A DNA stretch of 57,206 nucleotides from Streptomyces sp. IMTB 2501 (lineage in GTDB: Bacteria > Actinomycetota > Actinomycetes > Streptomycetales > Streptomycetaceae): NCBI RefSeq assembly GCF_001953885.1, contig NZ_MQUS01000045.1, positions 1 to 57,206 of the forward strand, written 5' to 3'. Position numbers and translations under genes: made by a program. The notes beneath the pieces were generated by a model that did not search any database, had not been told where the DNA came from, and saw only the letters and a program-made list of their open reading frames with translations. This document shows, one piece after another, positions 17,377 to 26,511 of this stretch (position 1 is the stretch's first letter; the number at the start of each line of letters is the position of its first letter).

Positions 17377-17455
17377 CACCGGCCCGGCGCCCGTCCGAGT
17401 CCGGCTCACGGCGGGCGCCGGCCCGAACCCGCCTCGCTCCACCTTGTCCATCTCA

Positions 17456-17485
17456 TTGACATGCCCGCGCCCTGGGCACGAGGCT
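17456..17485 (+). promoter_or_regulatory. Promoter of the GH64 gene
   Basis: TTGACA at 17456-17461 and GAGGCT at 17480-17485, separated by 18 bases, fit a housekeeping (HrdB-type) promoter well. A LacI-type operator begins within the -10 element. Confidence 0.55.
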
Positions 17486-17498
17486 GAGAGCGCTCTCA
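17485..17498. promoter_or_regulatory. CebR/LacI-type operator
   Basis: TGAGAGCGCTCTCA is a perfect 14-bp palindrome very close to the TGGGAGCGCTCCCA sites bound by LacI-family sugar regulators such as CebR. Its overlap with the -10 element and start-site region suggests repression of the beta-glucanase, relieved by an oligosaccharide. Confidence 0.75.
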
Positions 17499-17550
17499 CT
17501 CAGGTACGGACCAACATCCGTACGACCCCGACCCCACACGGAGGTAGAGA

Positions 17551-18750
17551 GTGCCTCAGACACGCACACGCCCGGTGCTGCCCCTGGCGGCCGCCGCGGC
17601 TCTGGTCGGCGGAGTGCTCGCGTTCGGCACCCCGGACCGCGCCGGTGCCGCCGTACCGGACACCATCCCCCTGCAGCTCACCAACAACTCGGGCCGCTCC
17701 GAGCCGGTCTACGTCTACGACCTCGGCACCCAGCTGTCCTCCGGGACGCAGGGCTGGGCCGACGCGAACGGCGCCTTCCACGCCTGGCCGGCGGGTGGAA
17801 ACCCCCCGACACCCGCTCCGGACGCGGCGATCGACGGCCCGGCCCCCGGACAGTCGAAGACGATCCGGATACCGAAGTTCTCCGGCCGGATCTACTTCTC
17901 CTACGGCCAGAAGCTCGACTTCCGGCTGGCAACCGGCGGCCTCGTCCAGCCGGCCGTGCAGAACCCCTCCGACCCCAACCGGAACACCCTGTTCAACTGG
18001 TCCGAGTACACCCTCAACGACGCCGGACTGTGGCTGAACAGCACCCAGGTGGACATGTTCTCGGCGCCGTACGCGGTCGGGGTGCAGCGCTCCGACGGCG
18101 GTGTGAGCACCACCGGGCATCTGAAGTCCGGTGGTTACACGGGGTTCTTCAACGCGCTGCGCGGCCAGTCGGGCGGCTGGTCGGGGCTGGTCCAGACCCG
18201 CTCCGACGGCACGGTGCTTCGCGCGCTCTCACCGCTGTACGGCGTGGAGACCGGCGCCCTGCCGGCGAACGTGATGGACGACTACGTGGGCCGGGTCTGG
18301 CAGAAGTACACGACGTCGACGCTGACCGTGACGCCGTTCACCGACCAGCCGAACACCAAGTACTTCGGCCGGGTCTCGGGCGACGTCATGAACTTCACCG
18401 ACGCGTCGGGCGCGGTCGTCACCAGTTTCCAGAAGCCCGACGCGGACAGCGTCTTCGGCTGCCACAAGCTGCTCGACGCTCCCAATGACAAAGTCCGCGG
18501 CCCCATCTCCCGCACCCTGTGCGCCGGTTTCAACCGCTCGACGCTGCTGATCAACGCCAATCAGCCGGACACCACAACGACCGGCTTCTACCAGGACTCC
18601 GTGACGAACCAGTACGCGCGTGCCGTTCACGGCGCGATGGCCGACGGCAAGGCCTACGCGTTCGCCTTCGACGACGTCGGGAACCAGGAGTCGCTGGTCC
18701 ACGACGGCAGCCCGCAGCAGGCGTATCTGACACTGGATCCGCTGAGCTGA
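17551..18750 (+). CDS. Secreted glycoside hydrolase family 64 (beta-1,3-glucanase)
   Basis: 399 residues with a signal peptide ending near GAAVPDTIP (about 1-34). The thaumatin-like GH64 fold is indicated by IPLQLTNNSGRSEPVYVYDLG, IRIPKFSGRIYFSYGQKLDF and NWSEYTLNDAGLWLNSTQVDMFSAPYAV. The acidic residues of these segments are the likely catalytic ones. GH64 enzymes release laminaripentaose from beta-1,3-glucan. GTG start with GGAGG. The upstream CebR-like operator ties its expression to glucan breakdown products. Confidence 0.9.
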   Translation: MPQTRTRPVLPLAAAAALVGGVLAFGTPDRAGAAVPDTIPLQLTNNSGRSEPVYVYDLGTQLSSGTQGWADANGAFHAWPAGGNPPTPAPDAAIDGPAPGQSKTIRIPKFSGRIYFSYGQKLDFRLATGGLVQPAVQNPSDPNRNTLFNWSEYTLNDAGLWLNSTQVDMFSAPYAVGVQRSDGGVSTTGHLKSGGYTGFFNALRGQSGGWSGLVQTRSDGTVLRALSPLYGVETGALPANVMDDYVGRVWQKYTTSTLTVTPFTDQPNTKYFGRVSGDVMNFTDASGAVVTSFQKPDADSVFGCHKLLDAPNDKVRGPISRTLCAGFNRSTLLINANQPDTTTTGFYQDSVTNQYARAVHGAMADGKAYAFAFDDVGNQESLVHDGSPQQAYLTLDPLS

Positions 18751-18757
18751 CGTGGCA

Positions 18758-18785
18758 CGGCCCCGCACCGCTCGGTGCGGGGCCG
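18758..18785. terminator. Bidirectional terminator
   Basis: 13-bp perfect stem (18758-18770 with 18773-18785) between the convergent GH64 and M4 protease genes. Confidence 0.75.
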
Positions 18786-18799
18786 CGGAACGGGGTGAC

Positions 18800-21250
18800 T
18801 CAGCCGGTCGTCAGGGCGGTGTCGTCCACGACGAAGCTGGTCTGCAGCGAGGAGTCCTCCACGCCGTTGAACTTCAGCGTGACCGTCGAGCCCGCCAGCG
18901 AGGACAGGTCGAACGACTTCTGGCTGTAGCCGGAGGCCGCGTTGAGGTTCGAGTAGGTCGCGAGGGTCTTCGAACCCGCGGTCACCGTCAGCTTGTCGTA
19001 CTGGGTACTGGTGGTGGTCTCCGCGGTGTCGATGTGCAGGTAGAAGGTCAGGGTCGCCTTGCAACCCGCGGGAATCGTCACCGACTGGGACAGCGTGTCG
19101 GTGTGCGAGCTGCCGTATCCGTCGAGCCAGGCCTTGTACGACCCGCTGTGTGCGGCCTCACCACTGTCGGTGGTGATGACGCCGCTGGTGGCGGTCCAGC
19201 CGGTGCCGCCGGACTCGAAGCCGGGGTTGCTCAGCAGCTGGGCCGACGTGCAACCGCCGCCACCACTGGAGTTGACCGTCCAGCTGAAGGTCGCGGTGCC
19301 GGTCGCACCGGTGGAGTCGGTCACCGTCACCGTGGTGTTGGAGGTACCGGCCGTCGTGGGCGTGCCGGTGATCTGGCCGGTGGAGCTGTTGATCGACAGG
19401 CCCGCGGGCAGACCTGAGGCGCTGTAGGACAGGGCGCCGCTGTTGGTGCTGCTCGCCTGGATCTGCAGGCTCACGGCGGTGCCGACAGTCGAGGTCTGGC
19501 TGCCCGGGTTGGTGACCGTCACGCCGCTGCTCGGCGGGGTGATGTGGCTGCCGACGTTGATGCCCGCGAAAGCGTTGCCGACTCCCGCGTACTGTGTGGA
19601 GTTGGCACCGTACAGGGCGGCCGCCGCGTTCAGGGCGGCGGTGCGGGCGGCGGCGTAGTCGGTGCTCGACGTCATGTACGTCGTCAGCGCCTTGTACCAG
19701 ATCTGCAGCGCGGCGGCCCGGCCGATGCCGGTGACGGCGACGCCGTCGGAGGTCGGGCTGTCGTAGGTCACGCCGTTGATGACCTTGGTGCCGCTGCCCT
19801 CGGACAGCAGGTAGAACATGTGGTTCGCCGGGCCCGAGGAGTAGTGCACGTCCAGGCCGCCCACGCCCGAGTACCAGGAGTCTGCCGAACTGCCGTCCTT
19901 GCTGGGCTTGTCCATGTAGCGCAGCGGGGTGCCGTTGCCGTTGATGTTGATCTGCTCGCCGATGAGGTAGTCACCGGGGGCGGAGGAGTTGTTGGCGTAG
20001 AACTCCACGCCGGTGCCCATGATGTCGCTGGTGGCCTCGTTCAGGCCGCCGGACTCACCGGTGTAGTCCAGGCCCGCGGTGTTGGAGGTGACGCCGTGGG
20101 TCATCTCGTGGCCGGCCACGTCCAGCGAGGTCAGCGGGTCGTTGTTGCCGGAGCCGTCGCCGTAGGTCATGCAGAAGCAGGTGTCGTCCCAGAACGCGTT
20201 CACGTACGCGTTGCCGTAGTGCACGCGCGAGTAGGCGCCGACACCGTCGTTCTTGATGCCGCTGCGGCCGAACGTGTTCTTGTAGAAGTCCCAGGTCTCC
20301 TGCGCCCCGTAGTGCGCGTCGGCGCCCGCGGTGGCGGCGTTGGAGTTGGTGCCGTCGCCCCAGGTGTCGTTGGACTGCGAGAACAGCGTTCCCGTGCCCG
20401 AGGTGCCGTGGTTGAGGTTGTACGTCTTGTGCCCGCCGCGCGCGCCGTCGGTCAGCGTGTACGTCGAACCCGACTGGGTCGTCGTCAGCGTGACCTGACC
20501 GCTGTAGTGGGTGTTGCCGACGCCGGTCTCGATCGCCTGGTACCGGTACAGCTCCTTGCCGGTGATGGCGTCGGTGATGACGTGCAGCCGGCTGGGCGTG
20601 CCGTCGTCCTGGAAGCCGCTGACCACCGTCTCCCAGGCGAGCTTCGGGGTGCCTGTACCGGCCCAGATCACCTTGCGGGCGCTGTCGGCGGCGGGCTTCT
20701 TGGCGTCGAGGGACTTGGCGGCCTTCAGAGCCTTGTCCTGGGCGGCCGACTTGGTGAAGGTCGCGGTGGTGGAGGCGACCTGGATCTTGTGCTTGTTGTT
20801 GTACGTGGTGCTCACCGTGCCCGCGGCCAGGGAGGCGGGCGGGGTGTGCACGACGAGGTCGCCACCGAGGACGGGGAGGCCGGCGTAGGTGCGCTCGTAC
20901 CGGGTGTGCCGGGTGCCGTCGTCGTCCTTGACGACGTCCTTGACGACCAGCTTCTCCTGGGCACCGAGGCCGAGGGTGCGGGCGGTCGCGGCGGTCTGCT
21001 GCCGGGCGCTCTGCATCAGCGCCTGGTGCTGGGCCGGGCTGAGCTTGGCCTCCAGGCCGCCGGTGCGCAGTGCACCGGGGTGGGCGGCGACGGACGTGGC
21101 GATCGCCGGGGCGGCCTGGAGACCGACGGCGAGCAAGGCCGCGGTGGAGACCAGGGCGGCTCCGACCGCGGCCCGCGTGTGCCCTCCGTGGGACACGGGT
21201 CTGTGGGGAGAGGATCTGTGGGGCAGGGATCTGTGGGGTTGGCGTCTCAC
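18800..21250 (-). CDS. Secreted M4 family metallopeptidase with accessory C-terminal domains
   Basis: 816 residues. Signal peptide about 25-52, after an unusually long His/Pro/Arg-rich start. FTP and PepSY-like propeptide regions span about 80-240. The thermolysin-type catalytic domain carries zinc ligands His381 and His385 with Glu382 (HEMTH) and Glu405 in GGLNEATSD, and the likely catalytic histidine in GLDVHY (469). An Ig-like, He_PIG-type domain (about 575-660) and a jelly-roll-type domain (about 670-816) follow, probably for substrate or wall binding. GTG 21250 is chosen because GGAGGA precedes it. Confidence 0.92.
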   Translation of the reverse strand: MRRQPHRSLPHRSSPHRPVSHGGHTRAAVGAALVSTAALLAVGLQAAPAIATSVAAHPGALRTGGLEAKLSPAQHQALMQSARQQTAATARTLGLGAQEKLVVKDVVKDDDGTRHTRYERTYAGLPVLGGDLVVHTPPASLAAGTVSTTYNNKHKIQVASTTATFTKSAAQDKALKAAKSLDAKKPAADSARKVIWAGTGTPKLAWETVVSGFQDDGTPSRLHVITDAITGKELYRYQAIETGVGNTHYSGQVTLTTTQSGSTYTLTDGARGGHKTYNLNHGTSGTGTLFSQSNDTWGDGTNSNAATAGADAHYGAQETWDFYKNTFGRSGIKNDGVGAYSRVHYGNAYVNAFWDDTCFCMTYGDGSGNNDPLTSLDVAGHEMTHGVTSNTAGLDYTGESGGLNEATSDIMGTGVEFYANNSSAPGDYLIGEQININGNGTPLRYMDKPSKDGSSADSWYSGVGGLDVHYSSGPANHMFYLLSEGSGTKVINGVTYDSPTSDGVAVTGIGRAAALQIWYKALTTYMTSSTDYAAARTAALNAAAALYGANSTQYAGVGNAFAGINVGSHITPPSSGVTVTNPGSQTSTVGTAVSLQIQASSTNSGALSYSASGLPAGLSINSSTGQITGTPTTAGTSNTTVTVTDSTGATGTATFSWTVNSSGGGGCTSAQLLSNPGFESGGTGWTATSGVITTDSGEAAHSGSYKAWLDGYGSSHTDTLSQSVTIPAGCKATLTFYLHIDTAETTTSTQYDKLTVTAGSKTLATYSNLNAASGYSQKSFDLSSLAGSTVTLKFNGVEDSSLQTSFVVDDTALTTG

Positions 21251-21504
21251 TCGTACTCCTCCTGCTGCGGCCGCCGGGACGCGGCCGGTGACAGACGGGC
21301 AGACGGGTCTGCTGCCCGGGCGAGCTGAGCAATGTGGAACCGTGATCCGAGAACGCACCGGGAAGGTGCACGGTGCGTGGAGGAAGGATTCCAGCCTTGA
21401 CCCGCACATGTCAGTCATATCGCGGTCAATCGAGGGTTTTCCCTATACCGATCGGCGAGACGACGGAGGCAGGACTGCATCCAAATGCCATTGCCCGGCT
21501 TTCG

Positions 21505-22029
21505 TCAGTTCGTGGCGAGCGGGCGATACCGCAGGGTCACCGCCGCCGAACGGTCGTCGTCGAGCAGCTCAAGTCGGACGGGGGCGCCTCCCGGGTTGTC
21601 GAACAGCCGGATTCCTTCACCGAGCAACACCGGCGCGATGTGCAGATCGATCCGGTCGATCAGTCCGCGCTCAAGAAGTTGCCGGCCGATCGCGGGCGAG
21701 AAGACCTCAAGGTTCTTGCCGTTGGCCGCGTCCAGCCCGATCCGGACCGCCTCGGCCACGTCGCAGCGCAAGAACGTCACCCCGTCGGCGGGCTGTGTGC
21801 CTTCGGGGTGGTGTGTCAGGACGAACAGCGGGCCCTGCCACGCGCCGCCGTAGACGGTGCCGGCATCGGGGTAGGCGTCCCAGCCGTCTCGACCGCCCAG
21901 CACCGCGCCGGTCGTCTGGACATATGCGTCGATGAGGCCCGGCTCGAACGAGAAACCGGTCATCCAGTCCATCTCATGATTCGGCCCTGCCACGAACCCG
22001 TCCAGCGACATGGTGAAGTGCCAGAGCAC
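21505..22029 (-). CDS. RibD C-terminal / dihydrofolate reductase-like protein
   Basis: 174 residues of the RibD C-terminal-domain family (DHFR fold): FTMSLDGFVAGPNHEMDWM at the N-terminus, GAVLGGRDGWDAY, VFSPAIGRQLLERGLIDRIDLHIAPVLLGEGIRLF in the middle and the strand ending LRYRPLA. Members are NADPH-dependent reductases of mostly unknown substrate. The GTG at 22029 is chosen because GGGGGAAAA precedes it and translation begins just before the conserved SLDG motif; the frame is open further upstream but without coding character. Confidence 0.8.
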   Translation of the reverse strand: MLWHFTMSLDGFVAGPNHEMDWMTGFSFEPGLIDAYVQTTGAVLGGRDGWDAYPDAGTVYGGAWQGPLFVLTHHPEGTQPADGVTFLRCDVAEAVRIGLDAANGKNLEVFSPAIGRQLLERGLIDRIDLHIAPVLLGEGIRLFDNPGGAPVRLELLDDDRSAAVTLRYRPLATN

Positions 22030-22350
22030 TTTTCCCCCGCGTGCCGGCGTTCCGTGTGTCCCGGCGGCGGGCCGGGCGCGCTGACAGCGCCCTGACGGGG
22101 CTTGGCGTCCACGGCCGTTCCTCTCGTCGGTCTCCTTCGTACTGTTCGCACTGGTCGACTCGACTCCCCCTCGAAACTCATCGCTTCCGCGCCATCGGAG
22201 AACGACCTCGTCTTCGACGGCATGGGCGCCGGTCGCGCCCACGGCTCCGGGGTCAAAGCAGCCGACCGTCACGTCCTCGTGATCCCTTGGGCAGGCCAAC
22301 TGGGGTGTCATCAAGGGAACTTCGTAGCAACGTAACTGCGTCAACCGATC
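22030..22350. other. Region without a supported gene
   Basis: 321 bp between the divergent RibD-like and GNAT genes. Base composition is less GC-rich around 22290-22345 and codon bias is weak on both strands. It should hold both promoters, but no consensus element was clear. Confidence 0.4.
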
Positions 22351-22881
22351 ATGACCACTCACCAGATCTCACTACGGCCCGCGAACCTCGACGACCTGGA
22401 CCCGATCACCGACCTGCACACCCTTGCGCGCACCGCGTACTACCACGCCGGCGGCATTGCGGAGTCGGAACTCAACTCTCCCGAGGCACACAGTGATCGG
22501 CGGGAAATGTGGTCGCGCGCCCTCCAGGACGACACCAAGACGGTGCTGTGTGCCATGCGGCAGGGCGAGACAGTGGGTGTCTTGGCGATGGGCCCACCGT
22601 TGGAGGCGGACGTGGACGCCGCGTTCGTCGGCCAGCTCTATCAGATCCATGTCCGGCCTGGGAGTTGGGGGCTGGGGATCGGCGGCCGGCTGCACGCGGC
22701 GTTCGTCCGGTTCCTGCGCGATGCGTCCCTGACGACCGGGGTGCTCGAAGCGTGGGAGCGCAACGGCCGAGCACAGGCCTTTTACGCCCGGCACGGATGG
22801 AAGCCCGACGGGCACCGTCGTCCCGGACCGGGCAACACCCACTATGAGCGGATGTTCCTGGAGTTGGGCCACTCTGTTTGA
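22351..22881 (+). CDS. GNAT family N-acetyltransferase
   Basis: 176 residues, a compact GNAT protein. Motif A is QLYQIHVRPGSWGLGIGGRLHAAF (about 94-117), in which the Q/R-x-x-G-x-G/A loop reads SWGLGIGG. Motif B is LEAWERNGRAQAFYARHGWKPDG. ATG at 22351; the acceptor substrate is unknown. It is divergent from the RibD-like gene. Confidence 0.85.
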   Translation: MTTHQISLRPANLDDLDPITDLHTLARTAYYHAGGIAESELNSPEAHSDRREMWSRALQDDTKTVLCAMRQGETVGVLAMGPPLEADVDAAFVGQLYQIHVRPGSWGLGIGGRLHAAFVRFLRDASLTTGVLEAWERNGRAQAFYARHGWKPDGHRRPGPGNTHYERMFLELGHSV

Positions 22882-23391
22882 TGCGGCGCTGCGTCGTCTT
22901 CCGGCTGCGCATACAGACCTTCGGTTGTACGCATGAGGCTGCCTGCCGCAATCGCTCTCGCGCCCCTTCCTGGGCTCCCTCGCCGTCGACTGCACCGTCG
23001 ACGGCATCCTGTGGAGCTGGGTCCGGCTGCTCGGGCCCCGGAGCGGCGGAGGCATCGCGGTATCCGAGCGGGCACCGGGTGAGCCCGGCCGGCGGGGACT
23101 GGCCTGTCTGGTGGGTGCCGCACGCACCGTGCCCCTCGGTTACGACCGCCGGCTCGCCGACTCCGGCACCGGCTCGGCAGGCGCGGGCCGAGCGCGGCGA
23201 GTGGGCGGGGGAAGGCCACACCTGGGCACACAGCACCTGGACAACTGGCTGGACGCCTCGTCCCGGTGGGTCAGCGCCACAACGCCGGTCCACGCGCGGC
23301 TGTCACCTGGCGCTCCATCGCCCTTCAGCTCAGCGCCGCGCAAGGCTACGCGTAACGACCGTGAGAGGCCGTTCGGTGGCAGGTGCGGGAC
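22882..23391. other. Region without a convincing gene
   Basis: 510 bp. One plus-strand frame from about 22975 to 23300 has some G/C third-position bias and could be a remnant (it would contain LDNWLDASSRWVS), but it lacks a clear start and resembles nothing I know. Otherwise no signal was seen. Confidence 0.35.
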
Positions 23392-23679
23392 TCACCAACG
23401 TACGGTCATCACCACCGTCACCTCGTCACCGGCCGCCAGCCCCTCCGGGCGGCGAACGGCGGCCCTGAGCGGGAGCAAGTAGCCGCCGTCCTTGGGGAAG
23501 AGGGACGTGGTGAAGGCGGTGGTGCCGATCCTGGCCTCGACCGGGATCACGCCCCAGCCGTAGCTGGCCAGCGCGGCCACGTCACGGATGTCGGCAGACT
23601 CCGCGTCCGGCACGGCGACGAAGTAGTACGGCGCCGGTCCCCGCCACTCCACGACCCGGCCGGCGAAGGCGAGTTCCAT
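23392..23679 (-). CDS. DUF1905 domain protein
   Basis: 95 residues covering a single DUF1905 domain: FAGRVVEWRGPAPYYFVAVP at the start, GVIPVEARIGTTAFTTSLFP in the middle and GDEVTVVMTVRW at the end. These small beta-barrel proteins are widespread and functionally uncharacterised; some are fused to YdeI/OmpD-like domains. ATG 23679. It is divergent from the metallophosphoesterase, with 183 bp between them. Confidence 0.83.
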   Translation of the reverse strand: MELAFAGRVVEWRGPAPYYFVAVPDAESADIRDVAALASYGWGVIPVEARIGTTAFTTSLFPKDGGYLLPLRAAVRRPEGLAAGDEVTVVMTVRW

Positions 23680-23849
23680 GCTCTGCCCCGTCCTGAAGGA
23701 GATCGACAGCGTATCGGCTCCCGCCCGGGTGCCCCCTCTGTTCGCCCAGCTCGTACGGAACTTGGGCGTTCCGGTCGAAGCTGGCTCTCGGCCTGTGGGC
23801 GACACGCCCGGACGTCGGGGCCGCCGACCGCCGTCGGCCGGTGCGTTGT

Positions 23850-23855
23850 TACGGT
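23850..23855 (+). promoter_or_regulatory. -10 element of a probable leaderless transcript
   Basis: TACGGT (TAnnnT) ends exactly seven bases before the GTG at 23863, and no ribosome site precedes that GTG. This spacing is the usual sign of a leaderless mRNA in streptomycetes. Confidence 0.5.
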
Positions 23856-23862
23856 GCACCGC

Positions 23863-25365
23863 GTGTCTGACTCCTCGCGCGATACCGCACAGGGCGCCGG
23901 CTGGGGCTCGGCCGAGCCCGGCACCTACAAGCAGCTGATGCCGGACCACGTCGAGAAGCTGTCGTGGCTGAATCCACGGACGCTGTGGGCCGCCCGCAAC
24001 GGCGTCCTGGCGTCCTGGTTCGGTGATCCGACCGGCCGTACCCGCGGCCGCTGGGTGGCGCGCCGGGAGGCGGCCGGGGCGCCCGCCGACAAGGTGATCC
24101 GGCGGGACGGCGCCGACCAGTTCTCCTTCATGGTCATCGGCGACACCGGCGAGGGCGACGGCTGCCAATACGCCGTCGTACCAGGCTTTTTGAAGGTGAG
24201 TCAGGACACCGACTTCGCGGTGATCGCCAGCGATGTGATCTATCCGGTGGGCAGCGCCGAGGACTACGGCGACAAGTTCTTCCGGCCCTACCAGGACTAT
24301 CCAGCGCCGATCTACGCGATACCGGGCAACCACGACTGGTACGAGGATCTCGGTGCGTTCATGCGTGTCTTCTGCGACGACACCCCGCCGCTCGACCCCG
24401 AGCCCCGGCCGCGCCCGCTCGGCCGCGCCTGGTGGCGCGCCCTGCTGTGGCACCGGCCCCGGCCGACCGACGAGCAACGGCTCACCGCCGCACGGGCCTT
24501 GCGGTCGGCTCCCGGTCAACAGGCCGCGCAGCCCGGGCCGTACTGGGCGATCGACGCGGGCCCGCTGCGGATCGTCGGCATCGACACCGGTCTGCTCGGC
24601 ACGATCGACGCCGAACAGGGCGCCTGGCTGCGCGAGGTGTCCCGGGACCCGAAGCCGAAGATCCTGATCACCGGGTCGCCGCTGTACGTCGACGGCGAGC
24701 ACCATCCGTGCGCGATCGAGGGCGGCGGGACGGTGGACGAGATCGTGCGGGACCCGGACCACCACTACGTGGCCGCGATCGGTGGTGACATCCACAACTA
24801 CCAGCGCTACCCGGTCGACGTGGACGGCCGCACCATCCAGTACGTGGTCGCGGGCGGCGGCGGGGCGTTCATGCATGCCACGCACACCATCCCGCGCGTG
24901 TCGGTCGGCGGGGTCACCGAGCGGGACTTCCGCTGCTATCCGCTGCGCGGTGACTCGCTCGCCTTCTACAGCCATCTGTACGGCCGCCGGCTGCGGCTGC
25001 CCCGCCTCCTCAACCTGACCGAGGCCGAGGCGACCACGATCGTCGCCGAACGGCTCGGCATCGAGCCGGGCCGCAAGCCGGGCTCCGACGCCCAGGTCAC
25101 CCGGCGCACCCGTCTGGTCGCGAGCCTGCTCGGCACCGGTGGCCGCCCGGACCGTACGTCCCGCTTCCGGCTGCCCGTGCACAAGGTCTACACCCAGTTG
25201 TTCTCGCCCGGCTCGGCCACCTACAGCCCGCCGTTCTTCAAGTGCTTCCTGCGCCTCGACGTCTCTCCTGAGGCGCTGCGGCTGCGCTGCTTCGCCGCCA
25301 CCGGCAACCGCGCGCAGGAGGTCGATCCGCCGGTCGAGGACGAGTTCGTCATCCCGCTGAAGTGA
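23863..25365 (+). CDS. Metallophosphoesterase
   Basis: 500 residues. The calcineurin-like motifs are clear: VIGDTGEGDG (Asp94), IASDVIYPVG (SD in place of the usual GDN/GDxVY), IPGNHDWYEDL (155-162), and GGDIHNYQRYPV near residue 310. These ligate two metal ions for phosphoester hydrolysis. The C-terminal third (after about 380) is specific to an actinobacterial subgroup. No signal peptide was seen. The start at GTG 23863 is favoured by the leaderless promoter spacing; GTG 23854 is also in frame. Confidence 0.88.
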   Translation: MSDSSRDTAQGAGWGSAEPGTYKQLMPDHVEKLSWLNPRTLWAARNGVLASWFGDPTGRTRGRWVARREAAGAPADKVIRRDGADQFSFMVIGDTGEGDGCQYAVVPGFLKVSQDTDFAVIASDVIYPVGSAEDYGDKFFRPYQDYPAPIYAIPGNHDWYEDLGAFMRVFCDDTPPLDPEPRPRPLGRAWWRALLWHRPRPTDEQRLTAARALRSAPGQQAAQPGPYWAIDAGPLRIVGIDTGLLGTIDAEQGAWLREVSRDPKPKILITGSPLYVDGEHHPCAIEGGGTVDEIVRDPDHHYVAAIGGDIHNYQRYPVDVDGRTIQYVVAGGGGAFMHATHTIPRVSVGGVTERDFRCYPLRGDSLAFYSHLYGRRLRLPRLLNLTEAEATTIVAERLGIEPGRKPGSDAQVTRRTRLVASLLGTGGRPDRTSRFRLPVHKVYTQLFSPGSATYSPPFFKCFLRLDVSPEALRLRCFAATGNRAQEVDPPVEDEFVIPLK

Positions 25366-25411
25366 TCGGCTGCGCTGATCAGTTGCAGTGATCGGTTGCA
25401 GTGATCAGAAG
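25363..25411. repeat. 13-bp direct repeats (TGATCxGyTGCxs)
   Basis: Head-to-tail units: TGATCGGCTGCGC, TGATCAGTTGCAG and TGATCGGTTGCAG, then truncated TGATCAGAAG and a further TGATCACA. The first TGA is the stop codon of the metallophosphoesterase. Perfect 13-bp spacing places sites about 1.2 helical turns apart, 70-120 bp before the luciferase-like gene, so an iterated binding site is possible. Confidence 0.6.
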
Positions 25412-25481
25412 TGATCACACGGTTGTCACATCGGCCTGCCAGAATCGGGACAGAGCCGTCGTACGACCGCTGGAGGAGCCC

Positions 25482-26510
25482 GTGCCGTCCACCCCTCGCC
25501 CGCTGCGCAAGCTGGGCTTTCTCACGATCGGCCTGTTCGACGCGGCGGATCCGGCCCGGGGCCATGAGTCCACGCTGCAGATCATCGAGTTGGGTGAGCG
25601 GCTGGGCTTCGACAGCGCCTGGGTCCGCCACCGTCATCTGCAGTACGGCATCTCGTCCCCGGTAGCTGTCCTCGCGGCGGCCTCCCAGCGCACCCGGCGC
25701 ATCGAGCTTGGCACGGCGGTGATCCCGCTGGGCTGGGAGAACCCGCTGCGGCTGGCCGAGGACCTGGCGACGGTCGACCTGCTGTCCGGCGGCCGGCTGA
25801 ACCCGGGCGTGAGCGTGGGCCCGCCGATGCACTACGAGCAGATCAAGGAGGCGCTGTACCCGGACACCGCCGATGCCGAGGACTTCTCCTACGAGCGGGT
25901 ACGGCGGCTGCTGGACTTCGTGCGCGGCAAGCCCGCCAGCGACTTCAGCGGGGTCGAGGGCTTCGAGGTCTTCTCCGATGTGGTCCAACCGCACTCCCCC
26001 GGTCTGGGCCGCCGGCTGTGGTACGGCGGCGCGAGCCTCGGCTCGGCTCGCTGGGCCGGCGAGCACGGCATGAACTTCCTGACCAGCAGCGTGGTCAAGG
26101 CGGAACAGCCGGACGGGCCCTGGGACTTCGCAGCGATCCAGCTGTCCCTCATCCGGGAGTTCCGCGACCGTCATCCCGATGGCGAGGCGGCCCGGGTCTC
26201 GCAGGGGCTGGTCGTGATTCCCACCGACTCCGCCAGCCCGGAGCAGCGCGCCAAGTACGAGGCGTACGCGGCGCGGCGCCTGCCCCGCACGGCTTCCCCG
26301 CAGGGTCCGGCCCGGCTGCTGTTCGCCCCGGACCTGGTCGGCACCTCGGAGGAGATCGCCGAACGGCTGCATGCGCACGCCGCGTTCCGTGAGGTGGACG
26401 AGGTGGCGTTCGCGCTGCCGTTCACCTTCGAGCACGAGGACTACATACAGATCCTCACGGACATGGCGACGAAGCTGGGCCCGGCGCTGGGGTGGCGGCC
26501 GGCCGGCTGA
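25482..26510 (+). CDS. LLM-class flavin-dependent oxidoreductase
   Basis: 342 residues of the bacterial luciferase-like fold: LGFLTIGLFD at the N-terminus, IIELGERLGFDSAWVRHRHLQYG, then RIELGTAVIPLGWENPLRLAEDLATVDLLSGGRL, the classic flavin-binding block. The TSSVVKAE segment near residue 200 and GTSEEIAERL near 290 also fit. It probably oxidises an unknown substrate with FMN or F420. GTG 25482 follows GGAGGAG. It is preceded by the 13-bp repeat array. Confidence 0.87.
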   Translation: MPSTPRPLRKLGFLTIGLFDAADPARGHESTLQIIELGERLGFDSAWVRHRHLQYGISSPVAVLAAASQRTRRIELGTAVIPLGWENPLRLAEDLATVDLLSGGRLNPGVSVGPPMHYEQIKEALYPDTADAEDFSYERVRRLLDFVRGKPASDFSGVEGFEVFSDVVQPHSPGLGRRLWYGGASLGSARWAGEHGMNFLTSSVVKAEQPDGPWDFAAIQLSLIREFRDRHPDGEAARVSQGLVVIPTDSASPEQRAKYEAYAARRLPRTASPQGPARLLFAPDLVGTSEEIAERLHAHAAFREVDEVAFALPFTFEHEDYIQILTDMATKLGPALGWRPAG

Positions 26511-26511
26511 G

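Noticed and set aside
15508..17499. 663-codon minus-strand open frame
   Set aside because: Lies antisense to the YrdC-like and dienelactone hydrolase genes and has no family features.
19544..21328. 594-codon plus-strand open frame
   Set aside because: Shadow of the M4 metallopeptidase gene; lacks domain motifs.
22102..22335. 77-codon plus-strand frame before the second GNAT gene
   Set aside because: Weak codon bias, no ribosome site and no recognisable similarity; listed as part of a gene-free region.
24353..25018. Extra small frames within the metallophosphoesterase region
   Set aside because: Arg/Thr-rich out-of-frame shadows of the phosphoesterase coding sequence.
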